From positions 230,912,872 to 230,976,871 of the forward strand of contig NC_077233.1 in assembly GCF_027887165.1 (NCBI RefSeq): a stretch of DNA of 64,000 nt, in the 5' to 3' direction. Position numbers and translations under genes: made by a program. This document shows positions 22,650 through 35,599 of this stretch, piece by piece. Each line of letters starts with the position of its first letter. Positions within the stretch are counted from its first letter, which is position 1. This stretch comes from Monodelphis domestica (Eukaryota; Chordata; Mammalia; Didelphimorphia; Didelphidae). The notes beneath the pieces are model-generated. The model had not been told where the DNA came from and searched no databases. It saw nothing but the letters and a program-made list of their open reading frames with translations.

Positions 22650-25273
22650 GAAGCCGTGACAGAACCGCCTGCTGTCTGTTGTCCTTCAGCCAGTGGAGAA
22701 CTTGGAACTTTCTGGAAATTACTGAGGATCCGGATATTTTCTACTTTACACCTTTCTCTGCCTTGTATTTGAAAGGGCTCTAAAATGCTGTATCATGTTT
22801 TAGGCACTTTCTTCATTTTTGGTTATCCTCTTTAAATGTTTTTTTGGGTTTTTTTTTTTTGGTCCTGAAATATTTGACCCTGGCTACATGTTGTGTAATT
22901 TTTTTTTAAGCCTTCAGATAGAATGAGTCTGCCATTTCTTGCACAATTTAGATTTTTATTTGGGGGGGAGGGGAGGAGTCAGGGTTAGGTTGAATTAACA
23001 TTACAAAATGATACAGTGCCAGATCTCAGTTTTTCATACTACATTTTTCAGGGCAGGTCTGTACTGTGTGTAGTGCTGTTTACATGGTTGAATTTAGGTT
23101 GTAATAATTATTTTACAGGATTTACACAGAGTTGAATAGCAGTGTTAACTGTTAGCCACTTTGCGTTAATTCCCAGACAGTTTGAAGCTCTAAAAACAAA
23201 GGAAAACAATTTGCAGTCTGGTGAAATCCCATTTTAAGCTAATTCAAGAAACCCTAATTTTTTTTTCTCCCTGTTCATTCCTTTCCTTCACCCATTGCAT
23301 TACATAGTTTATTCATCAACATGCTGTGCCTGTCATTCAAGTGAGCGGTTTCTAACACATTGTACTGAAAACCACTTAAGCGTCAAATGCAGAGAAAGCA
23401 GTGCTACCTCAGTTTTGCTGGAAGTAGACCTCTTTGATAGTTTTCTGTCTGTGATGAAGTTGCTGTATTTTCATGTTCTAAGTGGAAATACTTTTTTTTT
23501 CTTTGACTCGGAGCCAAAGGTTCTGTTCCCCATGGTTGGCAAACTCCGTGCCCACTGGCCAACAAACTTGAAGGAAAACTGTGGTAATGGAGCTCTGCTT
23601 GAATTTTTGTTTTGATCTCTCTCTCTCTCAAGTATCATCAGCTTACTTGTCTGGCAAGTGCAGGAAGCCCTGGCTGGCCTCAGTGCTGCCAAACAAATGT
23701 TTGAAAGTGTGTTTAATGGTTAAATTCTTATGCCCTCTCCCTTCTTGCTGCAACCATGTTGTCACCTGACCCAGTGAGTTATTTATTATCTTTTTTTTTT
23801 TAATGTTGGGCTCATTTGGGGTGATGTGATGACTGTTTAGGTTTACATAAATTTCCCTCCCTCCCCTCTGAAATTTCTTAGGTTCATTGCTTGTTTAAGC
23901 TGGTTTGTAAAAAGGGAAGCAGCTTTCAGGGTGCAGGGTGTATGGGTTGGGGTGGGTGGAATGGAGGAGGCTTTTTCTAGGCTGTTGATTGAGTCTTTGA
24001 ATTCTGAAATCAGAATCTGGACCATTTTCATAAAAGAGAGAATGGATTCTTGCAGCTTTTTCCCCTGCCCGCAACATTGACCTGGCTGATCTTTATGATA
24101 TATTTGGATAAACCTTGGGCTGACTGATCTCCCAGGCTGGGTCACGAGGAACTGGTTTCTTGTCCAAACCTAATCCCAGTGGAGGGATCATCTCTTATAT
24201 TTTGGTTTTAATAAATTAGTTTGGTAAGGAAAAGAGTATGGCACTGGGGACTTAACAATACAAATCTGCTTCCAATGCTTTTGAACTCATTGAAAAGCAA
24301 ATCTGTCAAGTGAAAACTTTTTTATGCCCTTTTATAGTAAAAATGGTTTGTTTCATAACGTTTAAGCCCATTTTCTGCCCGTGTGCTGCACAGCCTTTAG
24401 CTTGGGCATGGTCTATTCCTTTTTAGCTCTGGCCTCCTTTACTAGAGAGCTTGAACTTAGATCTTTGCAGGAATGATGTTTTGTGGAGTTTCTGCAGTGA
24501 ACATTTTTCTATTGAACTTAAAACACATTTTATATCAAAAATTTTTAAAGCCCTAAACTCAACAAGTTTTCCTTTAAAAGAAAGAGAGAGGGGTGGGGGT
24601 GGGGGAATCTACATTTTAAAATTACCACAAAGTGAATAGGTGATATTGTAGGACTGTAGGGAATTCTGGCCTATTTCCATAGAGCAACCACAGCTCAGGC
24701 CAGCTTAACTGAAGGCCTTCAGTTACCCCAGCAGGTTTGGTAGATTCAGTTACAGTTCTAAGACTGAAAAAGTCTTTGCCTGATAATCCTAGAGTGATGA
24801 CCAGAGGGCTTTTCCCATTTCAGTTTGTTTTACATACCCCAACTTTCCAAATGCAATCTCAGGCATTTTGGGGACAGACAGACACTGTTGCTTCTAGGGG
24901 AGCAGTGGTCCAATTGAAAGGGGGTGAGGGAAGCCATAAGAATCCTCTAGACCTTTAGTGAGATTCGATTCCTTTCCTAGCCTAAAAAGAAGGCATTCTG
25001 TATAGATGTACTGTATTATGGGTTTGGTTTTTGTTTATTTTAAATTAAAAAAGGAAAATTTTCAGAGGAGCCATTTTTTAAAAAAATATTTTTAATGAAC
25101 CATTCGTTATTAAAATGCAACACAAAAAGCAGTTCAGATTGCAAATGAGCCAGAAAATGGAGTGTTAAGTCAAGTACATGCTGTTCCTACCTCCCCACTT
25201 TGTGTCCCTATTATACAGCAAGGAGTTAAGATGTGTCTGTATTAGCTCTGGGTTGATGTTCTTTGTGGTCATG

Positions 25274-25279
25274 AATAAA
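25274..25279 (+). terminator. DCUN1D3: Candidate proximal polyadenylation signal
   Basis: An AATAAA sits in TCATGAATAAAGTTTAG within the repeat-poor 3'UTR, with GT-rich sequence downstream. Use of this site would give a 3'UTR of about 2.6 kb. Confidence 0.4.
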
Positions 25280-27481
25280 GTTTAGTGTAGGCTTTTATGT
25301 TAAGATCCCTCTCTCATAGGGGTGGGGGTTGTTGTTCCTGCTTCTTGGAAATGAAAAGTTCATTACTATTAACTCTCAACGTGAAAATGAGCTCATATAA
25401 TGGCCGAGTTGTGTTTCTGTGGAATAAGTCAAAAAATGTATGGAGTGTGTTATGTGCACAGCATTGGAATACTGCAAACATTGAGACACCTTTTACTTTA
25501 AAAGCAGCAGCTGAAGTTGATGTAAGAGAGTGGCATTTTAGAAACCATAAGGAACTTTTGAGTGTGGCTAATTACACCAAATTAATACACGGTGGGAAAC
25601 CTGCTTTTGGCAAATAGCTTCTATCTATGAGCTAGTCTTTCCTTAGTTTACTGGGACGCTGTTATGAGAGAAAGCGCTGGCAGTGATTACTCTTTTTTCT
25701 GTCCCTAAGAAGTGGGACACAGTTGGAATATTTTGCCACCTCAGTAATAAAATGCTACTCATTTTAGGCAGAGCAGGTTGGCTTTCCCACCTTTCTCGTG
25801 ATTGTTGTGTCCATGGATGTGAGTTGAGACTAGGAATCCACACCTACTAATTTTATAACAGATAACAGAACACATTTTAACCATTAGTGATTGGAAGGCA
25901 AAATGCTTGTGTTAGAAACAGAACTGGAATTAAGTGGAAGTATGAATGTGCAACATCCCTTGACCCAAAAAAGTCTCATTGAGAAGTGCAGTATTTTCAG
26001 GTTGTGCTTACTTAGGAAAGGGACACTCTAACCTCCTTTAGAAAGGAAGGGTACAATTGTGCAGTATTAGGCTGTCTCAGAAATGTTGCTGGCCTCCCAG
26101 ATGGTGGTGCCAAAATTTGTTCCTGGGTACAAGGTGCTGGTAGGAGTGAGGCATTGAGTGATTTATTTTCACAGCCTTATGTTGTATCCAGTCATTCTGA
26201 AAAAATAGCCTGCTCTGAAGCTGAAAAGTTTAGAGTGTATTTTAGTTAGAGCAAAAACGTCTACTTGGAGTGGTGACCAACCCTTGAAAGCGCATTGCTT
26301 GAAAACAGGACAAATCCTGTATCGTAAAGAACGGTAATGTCACCAATTTAAAAGTTGGGTGAGTAGAGGAGTAAGGGACAGCACAAAGGTAGACCCAAAT
26401 GTAAGTAAAGGCTGGGAGATGATTTTTTAATCCATCGTTTGCTTTGCTGTTTATCCTATTTCTTTTATAACTGGTTAGTGGTATTTTGAACTTGACTATT
26501 GAAGTAACTGACAGGCCTTCCCTAGGGGAGTTCAGCAGTAGTTTGACTGAAAAGCATGAGACTAGACTGCTGAAGTATGTTGAACTGAAGGATTACTCGT
26601 TTTTATCCATCTTGTTTGTGGGCTTTATAGAAGCTTTCCAACAATCTCTCTCCCTGCTGTAATTAGAGCATTCAGTCAGTTGTTCTCAAGTTGGTCTGGC
26701 CTCCATGGCTGCCTTTCTTTGAGGAATAGCAGCTTTTGCTTTGAATATGTTTGGAAGAAAACCTGATGTTGGAGCACCAGTTGTTGCAGAAATGGTATGA
26801 ACAGCATTGAGGTAACCCATGGATCCTGCTTTTGATCCAGATGATGTATTATCATGGTCTTCTTACAGGCTTGCCTCTGTTCCTATAAAGTCCACCCTAC
26901 ATTCCATAGATGATATTTTTACCCTCCCCCTGAAGAAAAGATTAAATTCATCAGAAAAGAAAAAACAAACAATCTTGGAAATTTCCAAAGGATGCTACTT
27001 AGCAATTGCTGCAGTTCATTCCTGATAAATACAAGAATTTTTAAAAAATTCCTTCCCAAAGCCATTGCCATCTTCCCCACCCCTCCCCAATCCTTTGGGT
27101 CTATGTGGTCACTCACTTCTTAACCTGTTGCACTAAATGGGCAGTTTTGTTTCAAAGGGAAATTTGAAGCAATAGGCAACAGGGCTTGGGCAGATTAGTC
27201 CTGCAAACAACTTGCCTTAATCTGTTGGGTTAGTTAGTTTATCACTAATGTTGTAATCCTCCACCTTTATGTATTTTTAATGGTTTTTTTATGTGTATCC
27301 TTTACTTCAAGGTTGTACAAACTGTTGAAAAGCTACCTTTTGTGTTTTCTGCATTGTTGCACTATTCAAACGGCCCCTTTTTAATATGTTTGTTACCTTG
27401 TTACACACATTTTGTCTTTGGTGTCTACACTATTTTCCCCCTTAAATGTATTTTATTTGAAGGTTACCTGCTGTTGAATTT

Positions 27482-27487
27482 AATAAA
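27482..27487 (+). terminator. DCUN1D3: Candidate distal polyadenylation signal
   Basis: An AATAAA follows a T-rich stretch that ends the repeat-free region. Interspersed repeats start again within about 170 bases. It is the most likely distal cleavage signal of DCUN1D3. Confidence 0.45.
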
Positions 27488-27649
27488 TTTGTTTACTTGA
27501 TTATTGCCATTAATGCAGAACAATTAGTAAAGTTGTCATTTGGATTCTGAGCTTACAAAAAATGAAGCTTGTGGGGGAAGAGCTAGCAGTAGTTTCTAAT
27601 TTCGAGCATCTGTGGCATTGGTGTGTTGGGCTTTCCCAAAGGTGAGTGT

Positions 27650-27790
27650 GAAGGGGCCTTAGAGGTTGTCTAGTACTCCAGCTCCCTCATTTTTCAGAGG
27701 AGACCAAAACTCAGGTAAAGTGGCTTTACCAGGGTCATAGAAATTATAAGCGACAAATAGGATTTGATTTCACATCCTTTGACTTCAGAT
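27650..27790 (-). repeat. MIR-like SINE fragment, reversed
   Basis: The order 'ggggccttagaggttgtcta', 'gctccctcatttttcagagg' and 'ccagggtcatagaaatta' is that of the 'rest/threshold' core-SINE common in marsupials. It marks the end of the repeat-free 3'UTR of DCUN1D3. Confidence 0.6.
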
Positions 27791-28203
27791 TCTGTTTTCT
27801 TCCCACTCATTGTCTTCATTGTCCCATTGGTGGATTGACACAGGTTGCTACCCTTCACTGAACTGGTCTTAGAGAATTGTTATAAGTGGAAAATTCACTT
27901 CCCTCTGACCGGTTTGAAGGTGAGCCTCGACAAATTTAGCTAGGCTGGTCCTCCAATAAATTGTCACCAGGCTCATTTATATTGGTAGCAATTCCTATTT
28001 TTAATAAAATAGTTCTATTTGTGGGGATGCCTTTTGCACTCTGGTCCTTCTAGAATGAATGACATCATTCTTAATCCTCACCATCGTGGCCAATCTGCCA
28101 TAGTTGCCTTGGTCACTTCTAGAGGGTGGTGCACCGATGTAGGGGGTTTCATTCTTGGAACACTAGTCTTAGTGGGAGTGTGTATATTTCCTTCTCTTAG
28201 ATC

Positions 28204-28398
28204 AGAGGTGTGAAACATTTCCAGGCCTGACTTGGCTTGAATCAGATTAAAATGTAATTGGGAAGTATTTCACAAAAATACAATAAAACATAGATAACAT
28301 TACATTTTAAAGACCAAGTCAATATGCTTCCTGCTTGGATCCTTATGTACAGATCAGTGGCCCCCATTTCTATTTGAGTTGGACACCAGTGGTCTGGT
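28204..28398 (-). mobile_element. Short non-autonomous hAT-like element
   Basis: The ends read CAGAGGTGTGAAAC at the left and, reverse-complemented, CACTGGTGTCCAAC at the right, an imperfect terminal inverted repeat. The body matches the element at 63757-63895 in the opposite orientation: 'acattttaatctgattcaag', 'ccaattacattttaa' and 'atgttatctatgtttta' blocks. No transposase is encoded. Confidence 0.6.
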
Positions 28399-29339
28399 CT
28401 GCAGGGGAGGAAGGGAGAATAAAGAAAGTTCCCTTTGTTGAACTGTTAATGTGAACTAGATGAGTTTAGGGGCTGAGGGGTGGCTGTGTGTCCTGCAGAA
28501 TGAACCCTGCTCTCCCCTAAATACTGTCTTCTCTGTATGGAGCTCCATCTCTGCCTCATAAAACTGAAATGATACAGTTTTAACGGGCTCTGGAGTTAGA
28601 GACTAAATTTTCTCTTTAGCCACAAGGTTGGCATTAGTATTTCCTAACATGAGAACATTAGTGGGCTGCTTTCTCCCCAAGCGATCTTAGTTTTCCCCAC
28701 ACCTCTTTGCATAACCCTAATTCAGCATCAATCAGAAATCTCTTAGTTTTCCCCTAGTTGAAGATGCCACCTGAAAACTTGTTTTTCAGTTGGCTTTTAG
28801 ACTCCAATCTGTTTCATAACTGGCACTTCTGCTCCTATATTTGGGAGTAAGTTATGGAAACCCCAAGGCCTTTACTAGATTAAGCTGAAGCTCACCCCTT
28901 TTGGGCTTTGCCAAATGGAGGTCATTTCAAGATTCATCAAGCTACTGTACAGATAACTTACCATTGTAATTCAGTTTAAATGGAAGGTGGGGCAGGGAGG
29001 TAAGGGAGGAAGCAATTACCTTTCTTGATTAGTAACTGGTCCTAATGGCATCAATAGGATGGAACACTGTGGACTTCTTTCAGTAGGAAACAGCCTGATG
29101 GAAAACCTTGGTTATCAGAAGCTTTCCACAGTAAATGGAAAGCCTTCCTCCCTCTGTGTCTAGGGAGCTTTCCAAAGCGAAGAGCTCACTAGGCTCTGAA
29201 TAGCTCCCACCAGGTCTAGGGTAAAAGGAGGCAAGAAGGATCTGGTTGTGTCCTCTGTGTGATAAATCTCATTGTTCATGAGTTTCAGGGAGGAGACTGT
29301 CAGGAGAATGCCTTTATGTCTTGAATGATCATTGATCCT

Positions 29340-29440
29340 TCCGTAATAAGAGATCATAGGCTCATAGTACCAAAAGGGCCCTTCAGAGTACATCCTTGTT
29401 GTACAGGTGAGGAAACTGGGATGGGGCATCAAGTAATGTG
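29340..29440 (-). repeat. Core-SINE fragment
   Basis: The text 'gagatcataggctcatagta', 'aaagggcccttcagagtaca' and 'gtacaggtgaggaaactggg' resembles the same core-SINE as at 27650. It is short and diverged. Confidence 0.5.
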
Positions 29441-30559
29441 TCAAGAGGTCCAAGGACAGTCCTAGCTTACAGATCAGTCAACTTCACAGCCCTATTACTA
29501 CAAAGGTTTCCTATTGTTCTCATTTGATCCTATTACCACCCTTACCACTCAGCTTAGTTAATACAGGTGTTATTCCCATTTTAATTGGGGGGAAGAAAGC
29601 TGGAGGCGTCCTGACTTTGGTGCTGTGGTGGGAGCTTACCTCTTGCCTTTCAATCGACACCCCCAGCCAACGGACCCCTGGTTAAATGCTCCTTCACAGC
29701 GAGTGCTCTACCATGCATCGGGTGATGGAGGTGCAGCCAACAGCGACCATCTTGTTTACTGTTTGTGTTGAAGGGTTGCTGTGGGGACCTTGAGCTCACA
29801 GGTAACTCTGCCAGGTGCTTGGGCAAATGGGCAGATGTCGGCAAACTTGGCCACTCCACCAACTTTGATGATAGTGGGCCGGGAGGGGCGTGGAGAGGTT
29901 CTCCTGAGATGCCAAAGAAAGTTTCTACAGCTGCACCCATCTCTTTACCTGCCCAAGGCCATAGGCTAGACTTTGAAAACAACAAAAACCAACTCATTTG
30001 GCTTCTCTGGCCAAATCTGGGGAACAAGGGCCTAGACAGAGAAGAAATATTTGTGCACAATGCCTCCAAAAGTTGTCTTCCCCACCCCAAACAAGAAGCT
30101 GGTTATAGCGCAGCTGTGTTGGATAGGACTGACTGCAGAGCCTTGGCTCAAAGGGTGTGGGAGGGAAAAAGGAACAACTTGTTTGTGAATGGAATGTGCC
30201 TTTCTGAAGAGTCCAAGTGGCAGTTATGGCTCCTCAAAAGTGGGAGCTACACAGAACAGGCTATAACATCTGGGGCCCAGTCTAGAAGGTCCAAGGCCAG
30301 GGATCTGACCAGTCCCTGTAGTTTTGAGATACAGGATTGCTGTTGTTTTACAATATCCTTTGTCTTGGTAGGTTACTGTCCATAAATTACGACCACTATC
30401 AATGCTGGAGGGGTGCAGAGGGGAAGAAGAGAGTGCTACAGCATGGATCCTTTAACCAGATAAATTTGGGGCAAAAAAAGCTAGTCCCTGCCATTTGAAA
30501 ACAGGGAGGAAATGGATTTAGAAAGTCAAGACTTTGGTTCTAGTCTTAACCTAGAGATG

Positions 30560-30710
30560 GGAGGAGCCTTTAGAGATTAGTAGCTAGAACTATCATTTAG
30601 TAAGAAAAGTCCAGAAAAGCAATGATCTGCCCAAGGGTCACACAATTATAAGGTAACAAATGGATGGTTTAAACTTGGTTCTTCTGACTCCAAAACTCTA
30701 CCCTGCTCAG
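30560..30710 (-). repeat. Core-SINE fragment
   Basis: It contains 'ggagcctttagagattagta', 'gatctgcccaagggtcacac' and 'ggttcttctgactccaaaac', typical of the reversed marsupial MIR-like SINE. Confidence 0.55.
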
Positions 30711-30739
30711 GCAAGTCATTTGATAATAATCACAATAAT

Positions 30740-30875
30740 AAGCAGAAGCTGACATTTCTATTGTGCTTTGTTTGCAAAGCTCTTTACATACTTTTATTTG
30801 AACAGATGCTCACAACCTTAATAGGCAGGTACTATTATTCTCATTTTATAGCTGAAGAAACAGACTCAGAGATTA
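30740..30875 (-). repeat. Core-SINE 3' part, reversed
   Basis: The blocks 'ttgcaaagctctttacatac', 'ataggcaggtactattattc' and 'ttatagctgaagaaacagac' are the reverse complement of a core-SINE tail. It follows directly on the copy at 30560. Confidence 0.6.
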
Positions 30876-31309
30876 TGCAGCAAAAGTGGAACTCATCTGC
30901 CCCAGCTCTTGCCGACTTCCAAACCCAAGGCTCTGACTATGCCAGGCTGCCTTGGCATTTAATCATCTATAAAATGAGCTTGCTGCTTTGAAACCATGAG
31001 TCTGAGGGTTTATGAAAAAAATCACTGTTGGCTTTCCCTGGTGCCTCCTTTTTTGGCCCAGGCCTCTGTATGTTACTGACCTCCAAATTTCTTGCCTCTC
31101 CTCTTTTTTGAATCTCTTTACATCCAGGAATCATGGAGGATGAAAACAGATTCCTTTTTCCATTCCTCAAAGTATCACATTTTCCTCCTCTAAGGTTTTT
31201 GTTTTGTTTTTTACAAGAAATTGTAAGCACTACAGAAGAAATTTGTGGGACCGGGGAAGAGGCAAAGGTACTATAAGAGAAGATGTAAGGTACTTGGGCT
31301 ACAAAGGTT

Positions 31310-31960
31310 TTTAAAGGTTATTCCTTATTTGGTATACCAACTATTTCTTCTCCAATCCATCTTTGATATAACTGCCAAATTGATACTTCTTAAACATAAG
31401 CCTGACATTATTCCCCTCCCCAAGAACAGTTGCTTCCAGGATAAAATACAAATTCCCTAGTTGACATTTAAAATCCTGCAAAGCAGCAATGATAATCTAG
31501 TGGAAAAGAACACTGGATCAAGAGTTAGAAGTCTGCTTCTTGCCACCTATAATGACCTTGGCCAAGTCACTTAATCTCTGGTCCTTGGCTTCCTAATCTT
31601 CAAGTATATGGATCGTATGGTACAGCCCATTCTATTTTTTTTCCAGTCTGCTTACATCCCTTCCCACTCAAAACCAGCTTGGTTGTTTTCCACACATTGT
31701 TCTGGTGTTTGTCTTGGCCTGAAATTCCCTTCCCTCTAATCACCTTTGAGATCCTCAGCCATCCTTCAAGTACCACCTTCTACAAGAAGTCTGTCCTGAT
31801 TTAAGTGTACCACCTTGCAAATGCAATGACTACACTTTATTTTGTATTCACTTCGGGGTTTACATAGTTTTCCACAAGTCTACTCTCAAGGGTGAGAGCA
31901 GTTTTTCTTTGTATCTCCACACCTGTCACAGTGCCTTGTACATAGGAGGTGCCTAACAAA
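31310..31960 (+). repeat. L2-like LINE fragment interrupted by a SINE
   Basis: L2-type 3' sequence ('taactgccaaattgatactt', 'ttgcttccaggataaaatac', later 'gatcctcagccatccttcaa' and 'ttgtacataggaggtgccta') is split by a SINE at about 31480-31612. The two halves are colinear, so the SINE inserted into an older L2. Confidence 0.55.
31480..31612 (+). repeat. SINE nested in the L2-like fragment
   Basis: It shows 'agtggaaaagaacactggat', 'caagagttagaagtctgctt' and 'ccttggccaagtcacttaat', a tRNA/core-SINE body. Confidence 0.6.
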
Positions 31961-32329
31961 TAGTTGTCAAAGTAACTCTGGGTCTCAATGGCTGTTAAGT
32001 CTTTTGACACTTCTGTCTCCTGAAGTACTTTTCCCCTGATCCAAACTATAGGTTGAGGAACCTTGGGCCAGTACCTCTTTCTTGCAGTATTCCCTTGATA
32101 AGATTTCTTACCATAACCACCTTGGCCATGGGCCTGCTTAGTTTTTTCCTTCCTCTGCCCCTCAAAAATGAGAAAGATAGCCCAATCTGGTCCTAGCTCT
32201 TCTGCCTTGGGTTTTTTTTTTTTTTTTAATTTCATCACAATCTTTCAGTGGGATACATCACAGACTTTAGGCCTCTCCTCAGTTCTCATCGATCATCTTT
32301 CTTGCCCCATCTGCTCCATCTGACACTGC

Positions 32330-33060
32330 TGACCACCCTTCTCTCCAGGTTTCATGGCACTTCCCTTTCCTCCCACCTGATTTGACTCCTTCAGTATCCT
32401 TTGCTAGTTCATCACATACCAACTGGCTTCTCAATATTCTCCATAGAAGTGACCTGTTTTCTCTCTCTAACACACCTCCCCCCCCCCAACTCCTCCCATC
32501 CTTTCAGAATCCTTAATGCAAAAAAAAATGAGGCCACACAACACACCCCTCCCCTCCCATTCTCATCTTTAAAGGCTTTGCCATCTTCTTCCATTCATTT
32601 TCTTTGGCTCTGATAGGTGATCCTTCTGCCAGCCGAGGTCAACTTTCTACATGTGCACCTCCTTTGCTCTCACCTGGATTATTGCAATGGTCCTTTGCAG
32701 TCAGTCTTCTTGTCCCTTCTTTCTCCACTCTAGTCTATCCTATGCCGTAGCCAATATAATTTTCCATAGAGCTGACCCTATGACTCCCCTACCTATTCAG
32801 TCTACTTCATTGGCCATCCTAATGCCTGGAATGGACCCCCTCCACCTCACAGTTAATCATCTTTCTTAAGATGCAGCCTGAGCACCATCTTCTGTGTTTA
32901 ACTTTCCGAACTTCTAGTGGCCTCCCTCCCATATTACCTTATACTTACTGTGCACATATTTATATTTATTCACTTTGTCACAATATACTGACATATTTCC
33001 TTGTCCTGATTTAAATGTAAGCTCATTGTGAGCAGGGGGTTTCATTCTTTATACTTGTAT
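32330..33060 (+). repeat. L2-like LINE 3' fragment
   Basis: The 3' portion reads 'ttaagatgcagcctgagcac', 'ttgtcctgatttaaatgtaa' and 'gctcattgtgagcagggggt', matching the end block of L2 elements. The upstream part (from about 32330) is CT-rich and only loosely similar. A SINE begins right after it. Confidence 0.5.
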
Positions 33061-33069
33061 CTCCAGACC

Positions 33070-33275
33070 AGAGTTCAAATTTGGCCTCAGACACTTAGTT
33101 ATGTGTGACTTTAGGCAAGTCAGTTAACCTCTGCCTCACTCAGTTTCCTCAAATCTAAAATGGGGATGATAATAATAGTATCTACCTCCCAGGGCTGCTG
33201 TGAGGACCAGATGAGTGTAAAGTGACTGGCACATAGTGCTTTATAAATGGTCATGGATTGAATAAAAACATTTGT
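33070..33275 (+). repeat. MIR/THER-like SINE
   Basis: It has 'gagttcaaatttggcctcag', 'tttaggcaagtcagttaacc', 'actcagtttcctcaaatcta' and 'cctcccagggctgctgtgag' in the canonical order, ending near 'ggcacatagtgctttataaa'. Confidence 0.75.
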
Positions 33276-33414
33276 GCCTACTATGTGCAAGGCATTATCG
33301 AATAGGAGCTCATTTCACTGGATTTCTAATTTAAAATATTAAGTAAATACTGATTTATTTTTTTACTAGTTTGATGTGAACCTAAGAAAATTTCTAGGAG
33401 GAAGATTATCAAGT

Positions 33415-33622
33415 GTTACATCAAAGGTCTTAACATTTTTTTTTTGGTCAAGCACCCCTGGAATTCTGGTTAAACCCACAAGGCCCTTCTCAGAATGTTT
33501 TCAAACACATAAAATATAAAGGATTACAAAAGAAATCAAAAGTTAGTAAAAAAAAATGTAATTTCTTTTCCATCCAAGTTCACAGATCCCTTTGAGGTCT
33601 GTGGATCCTCAGTTAAAAATAT
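33415..33622. mobile_element. Old hAT-Charlie-like short element
   Basis: Text such as 'aagcacccctggaattctgg', 'taaacccacaaggcccttct' and 'cagatccctttgaggtctgt' recalls short non-autonomous hAT elements of mammals that begin and end in 'tctcaac..ttggtc' style repeats. The termini are too diverged to define exactly. Confidence 0.4.
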
Positions 33623-34965
33623 TAGATGGAGATACCTGCTAGTAAAGTGAAATATTGTAGCCTGAGTTCTACTGGAGCCTGTAAATATTGAGATAAAAGA
33701 GGGATTTGCTCCCATGTCTGGAGATTCTTATCACCTAAAGATGAGGTTGTGCTGAGCTCGGACAGGATTGCAAAAGCATCTCCATAACATAAGATGCCAT
33801 GGATACAGACCTGGCCACCATTCAATGCCTTCTTCAAAAGGCTTATGTAGTAAGTCTTTTGGATTTTTCCCCTTGGGATATATATCCAATTTCATGACAG
33901 GGGTTATGATAGGATTTCTGTTGAAGAAATCTGCCTTGTTAGGGCCAACCCCCTACATTTCTCCTATAAATTGAGAAATAACTGATGTTAAAAGTAATTG
34001 CCTGCTTTACCGATACCCCAACTTGTGCCACCCATGTGTATGTAACTGGCAGTTGAAGGTGGACGGATGATGTCATTTTCTTGTTTTCCAGTGATGCTAC
34101 AAAGAGGAAAATGGTAGCAGGAAAGGAGCTGTCAGTTCTGGCTGGGGACCCACTAAAGTCCCTCTGGGACAGCACTTTTTCTATCATCACCATTCACTGA
34201 TATCAGCCCCAGGCCGGCTGATGATCCATGAACACTGCAACAAACAAGAAAAAAGGCAAGTTTTAGTCTAAAGGAAGTCTGACCTCAACTAGATGGCTCA
34301 CCTGTAAGTTTTCAATAACTAAGGCCTCGTGGCATAAAAGGTGCAAACTTCTCTTGGCGAATGGAGGCAGGGAAGGTGGGTTGGGTTATCTGGGTCTTGG
34401 AATACTAATAGCTAAAGGATTGCTCTGTACACAGTAGATGCTCTATAAGTATTTTAAATATATTAAAGATGGAAAATGTGAGTAAACCTGACAGGTGGAA
34501 AAAAAGGGAAGGCTGAGAAAAAATCTTCTTGTTCAAGCATGAGATGTGAAGTTTCTGAAAGCCACTGTGGAGGAAGAGTACACAGGATCCCGGGGATAAA
34601 AGGATCAAGAGTACCAGCTGGACTACAAAGGTCAGTGTCCAAAGCTAGAGCTGTCTGCCGGGTGAGTGGGTGGGGAATGATGTTCCAGGTAGATCCAATT
34701 TCAGTTTTGTCTCTTCTGACATGTGCACAGTACAACTGGCCACCAAGAAAACTCCATCTGAGTGAATGCAGAGAATTATGGCTCTTTTAACGGTGTGGTT
34801 CTCAGGTTATGCTGGGTGGGGACAAGAGGGCTCTAATTAGCACCAGAGTGGGAAATGGCGAACTAGGGAAAGAACAGAGTCACACTGAAGATTTTGCTTT
34901 CTAAAGCCAAAGGGAAACCTGGGCTCTGAATACTCTGGGTTCACTCAGTTGTGGGTGGAAAGAGC

Positions 34966-34984
34966 TGCTGCTGCTGCTGCTGCT
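34966..34984. repeat. (CTG)n trinucleotide run
   Basis: About six perfect CTG units are followed by TTG. They lie between DCUN1D3 and the visible REXO5 exons. The Ser-rich open frame on the other strand is explained by the repeat. Confidence 0.9.
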
Positions 34985-35599
34985 GTTGGCTAGAAAGGCA
35001 AACTCAGCTCTCTGTAAAGCGCATCTGTTCTCGGGGGCTGAGCTCCCTAAATCACTTTGCTTTGTCACCAGGGAGTACTGAATGGTGACTCTGGGCCAGC
35101 ACTGGCCATAACCTTTAAAGGCTTTGTAAAGCAGGGAAATGACTTTTAAATTGTGATTTTTGTGATGTGGTGGAATGTTGTAGGATGTTTTCTCCAAGTC
35201 TGAAATGTAAAAAAGGTCAGACCAAACCAGGAAACAGATCTTCCCAAGTTGATAAACTAGTGGCCTAAGCCTGGTCAAGTATCTGGGCACCATGGAAATA
35301 AGGTCCCTCTTTGCTCCAAGACCTAGGATTCTAACATCCCACGGCAGCCAGAAAGGGCAGCTGAAGGCTGAAAAGGGAAAGGAGAATGTTTCCTTAGGCA
35401 AGTGGATTCGTTTTTTAGTTCCAACAAGATCATTTAAGCTGAGAGTTATGCTTTAGTAATTTTTGTACATTAAAAAAAAATACCACCTTCCTCCTTGATA
35501 TCTGTAACTTCTTTAAAGTAGGACATCGGCCTCATTAAAAAACAAAACAAAACTTCTCTAACACTTAGTTTCTACTCTCCCAGTCAAGCAATACAGCAT

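Larger units (their letters stand above)
22650..27500 (+). other. DCUN1D3: Probable long 3'UTR of DCUN1D3
   Basis: About 4.85 kb after the stop codon contain no SINE or LINE copies that I can see, in contrast to all neighbouring DNA. This suggests selection, as in long regulatory 3'UTRs. AATAAA hexamers occur at 24210, 25274 and 27482. The last lies just before SINE-bearing sequence resumes and is the best candidate for the distal end. The exact end is inferred and not shown by transcript evidence. Confidence 0.6.

Noticed and set aside
34901..35401. 166-codon - strand frame with a serine run
   Set aside because: The serine run is the CTG trinucleotide repeat read on the other strand. The rest resembles no protein family and does not fit the required phase of the next REXO5 exon.
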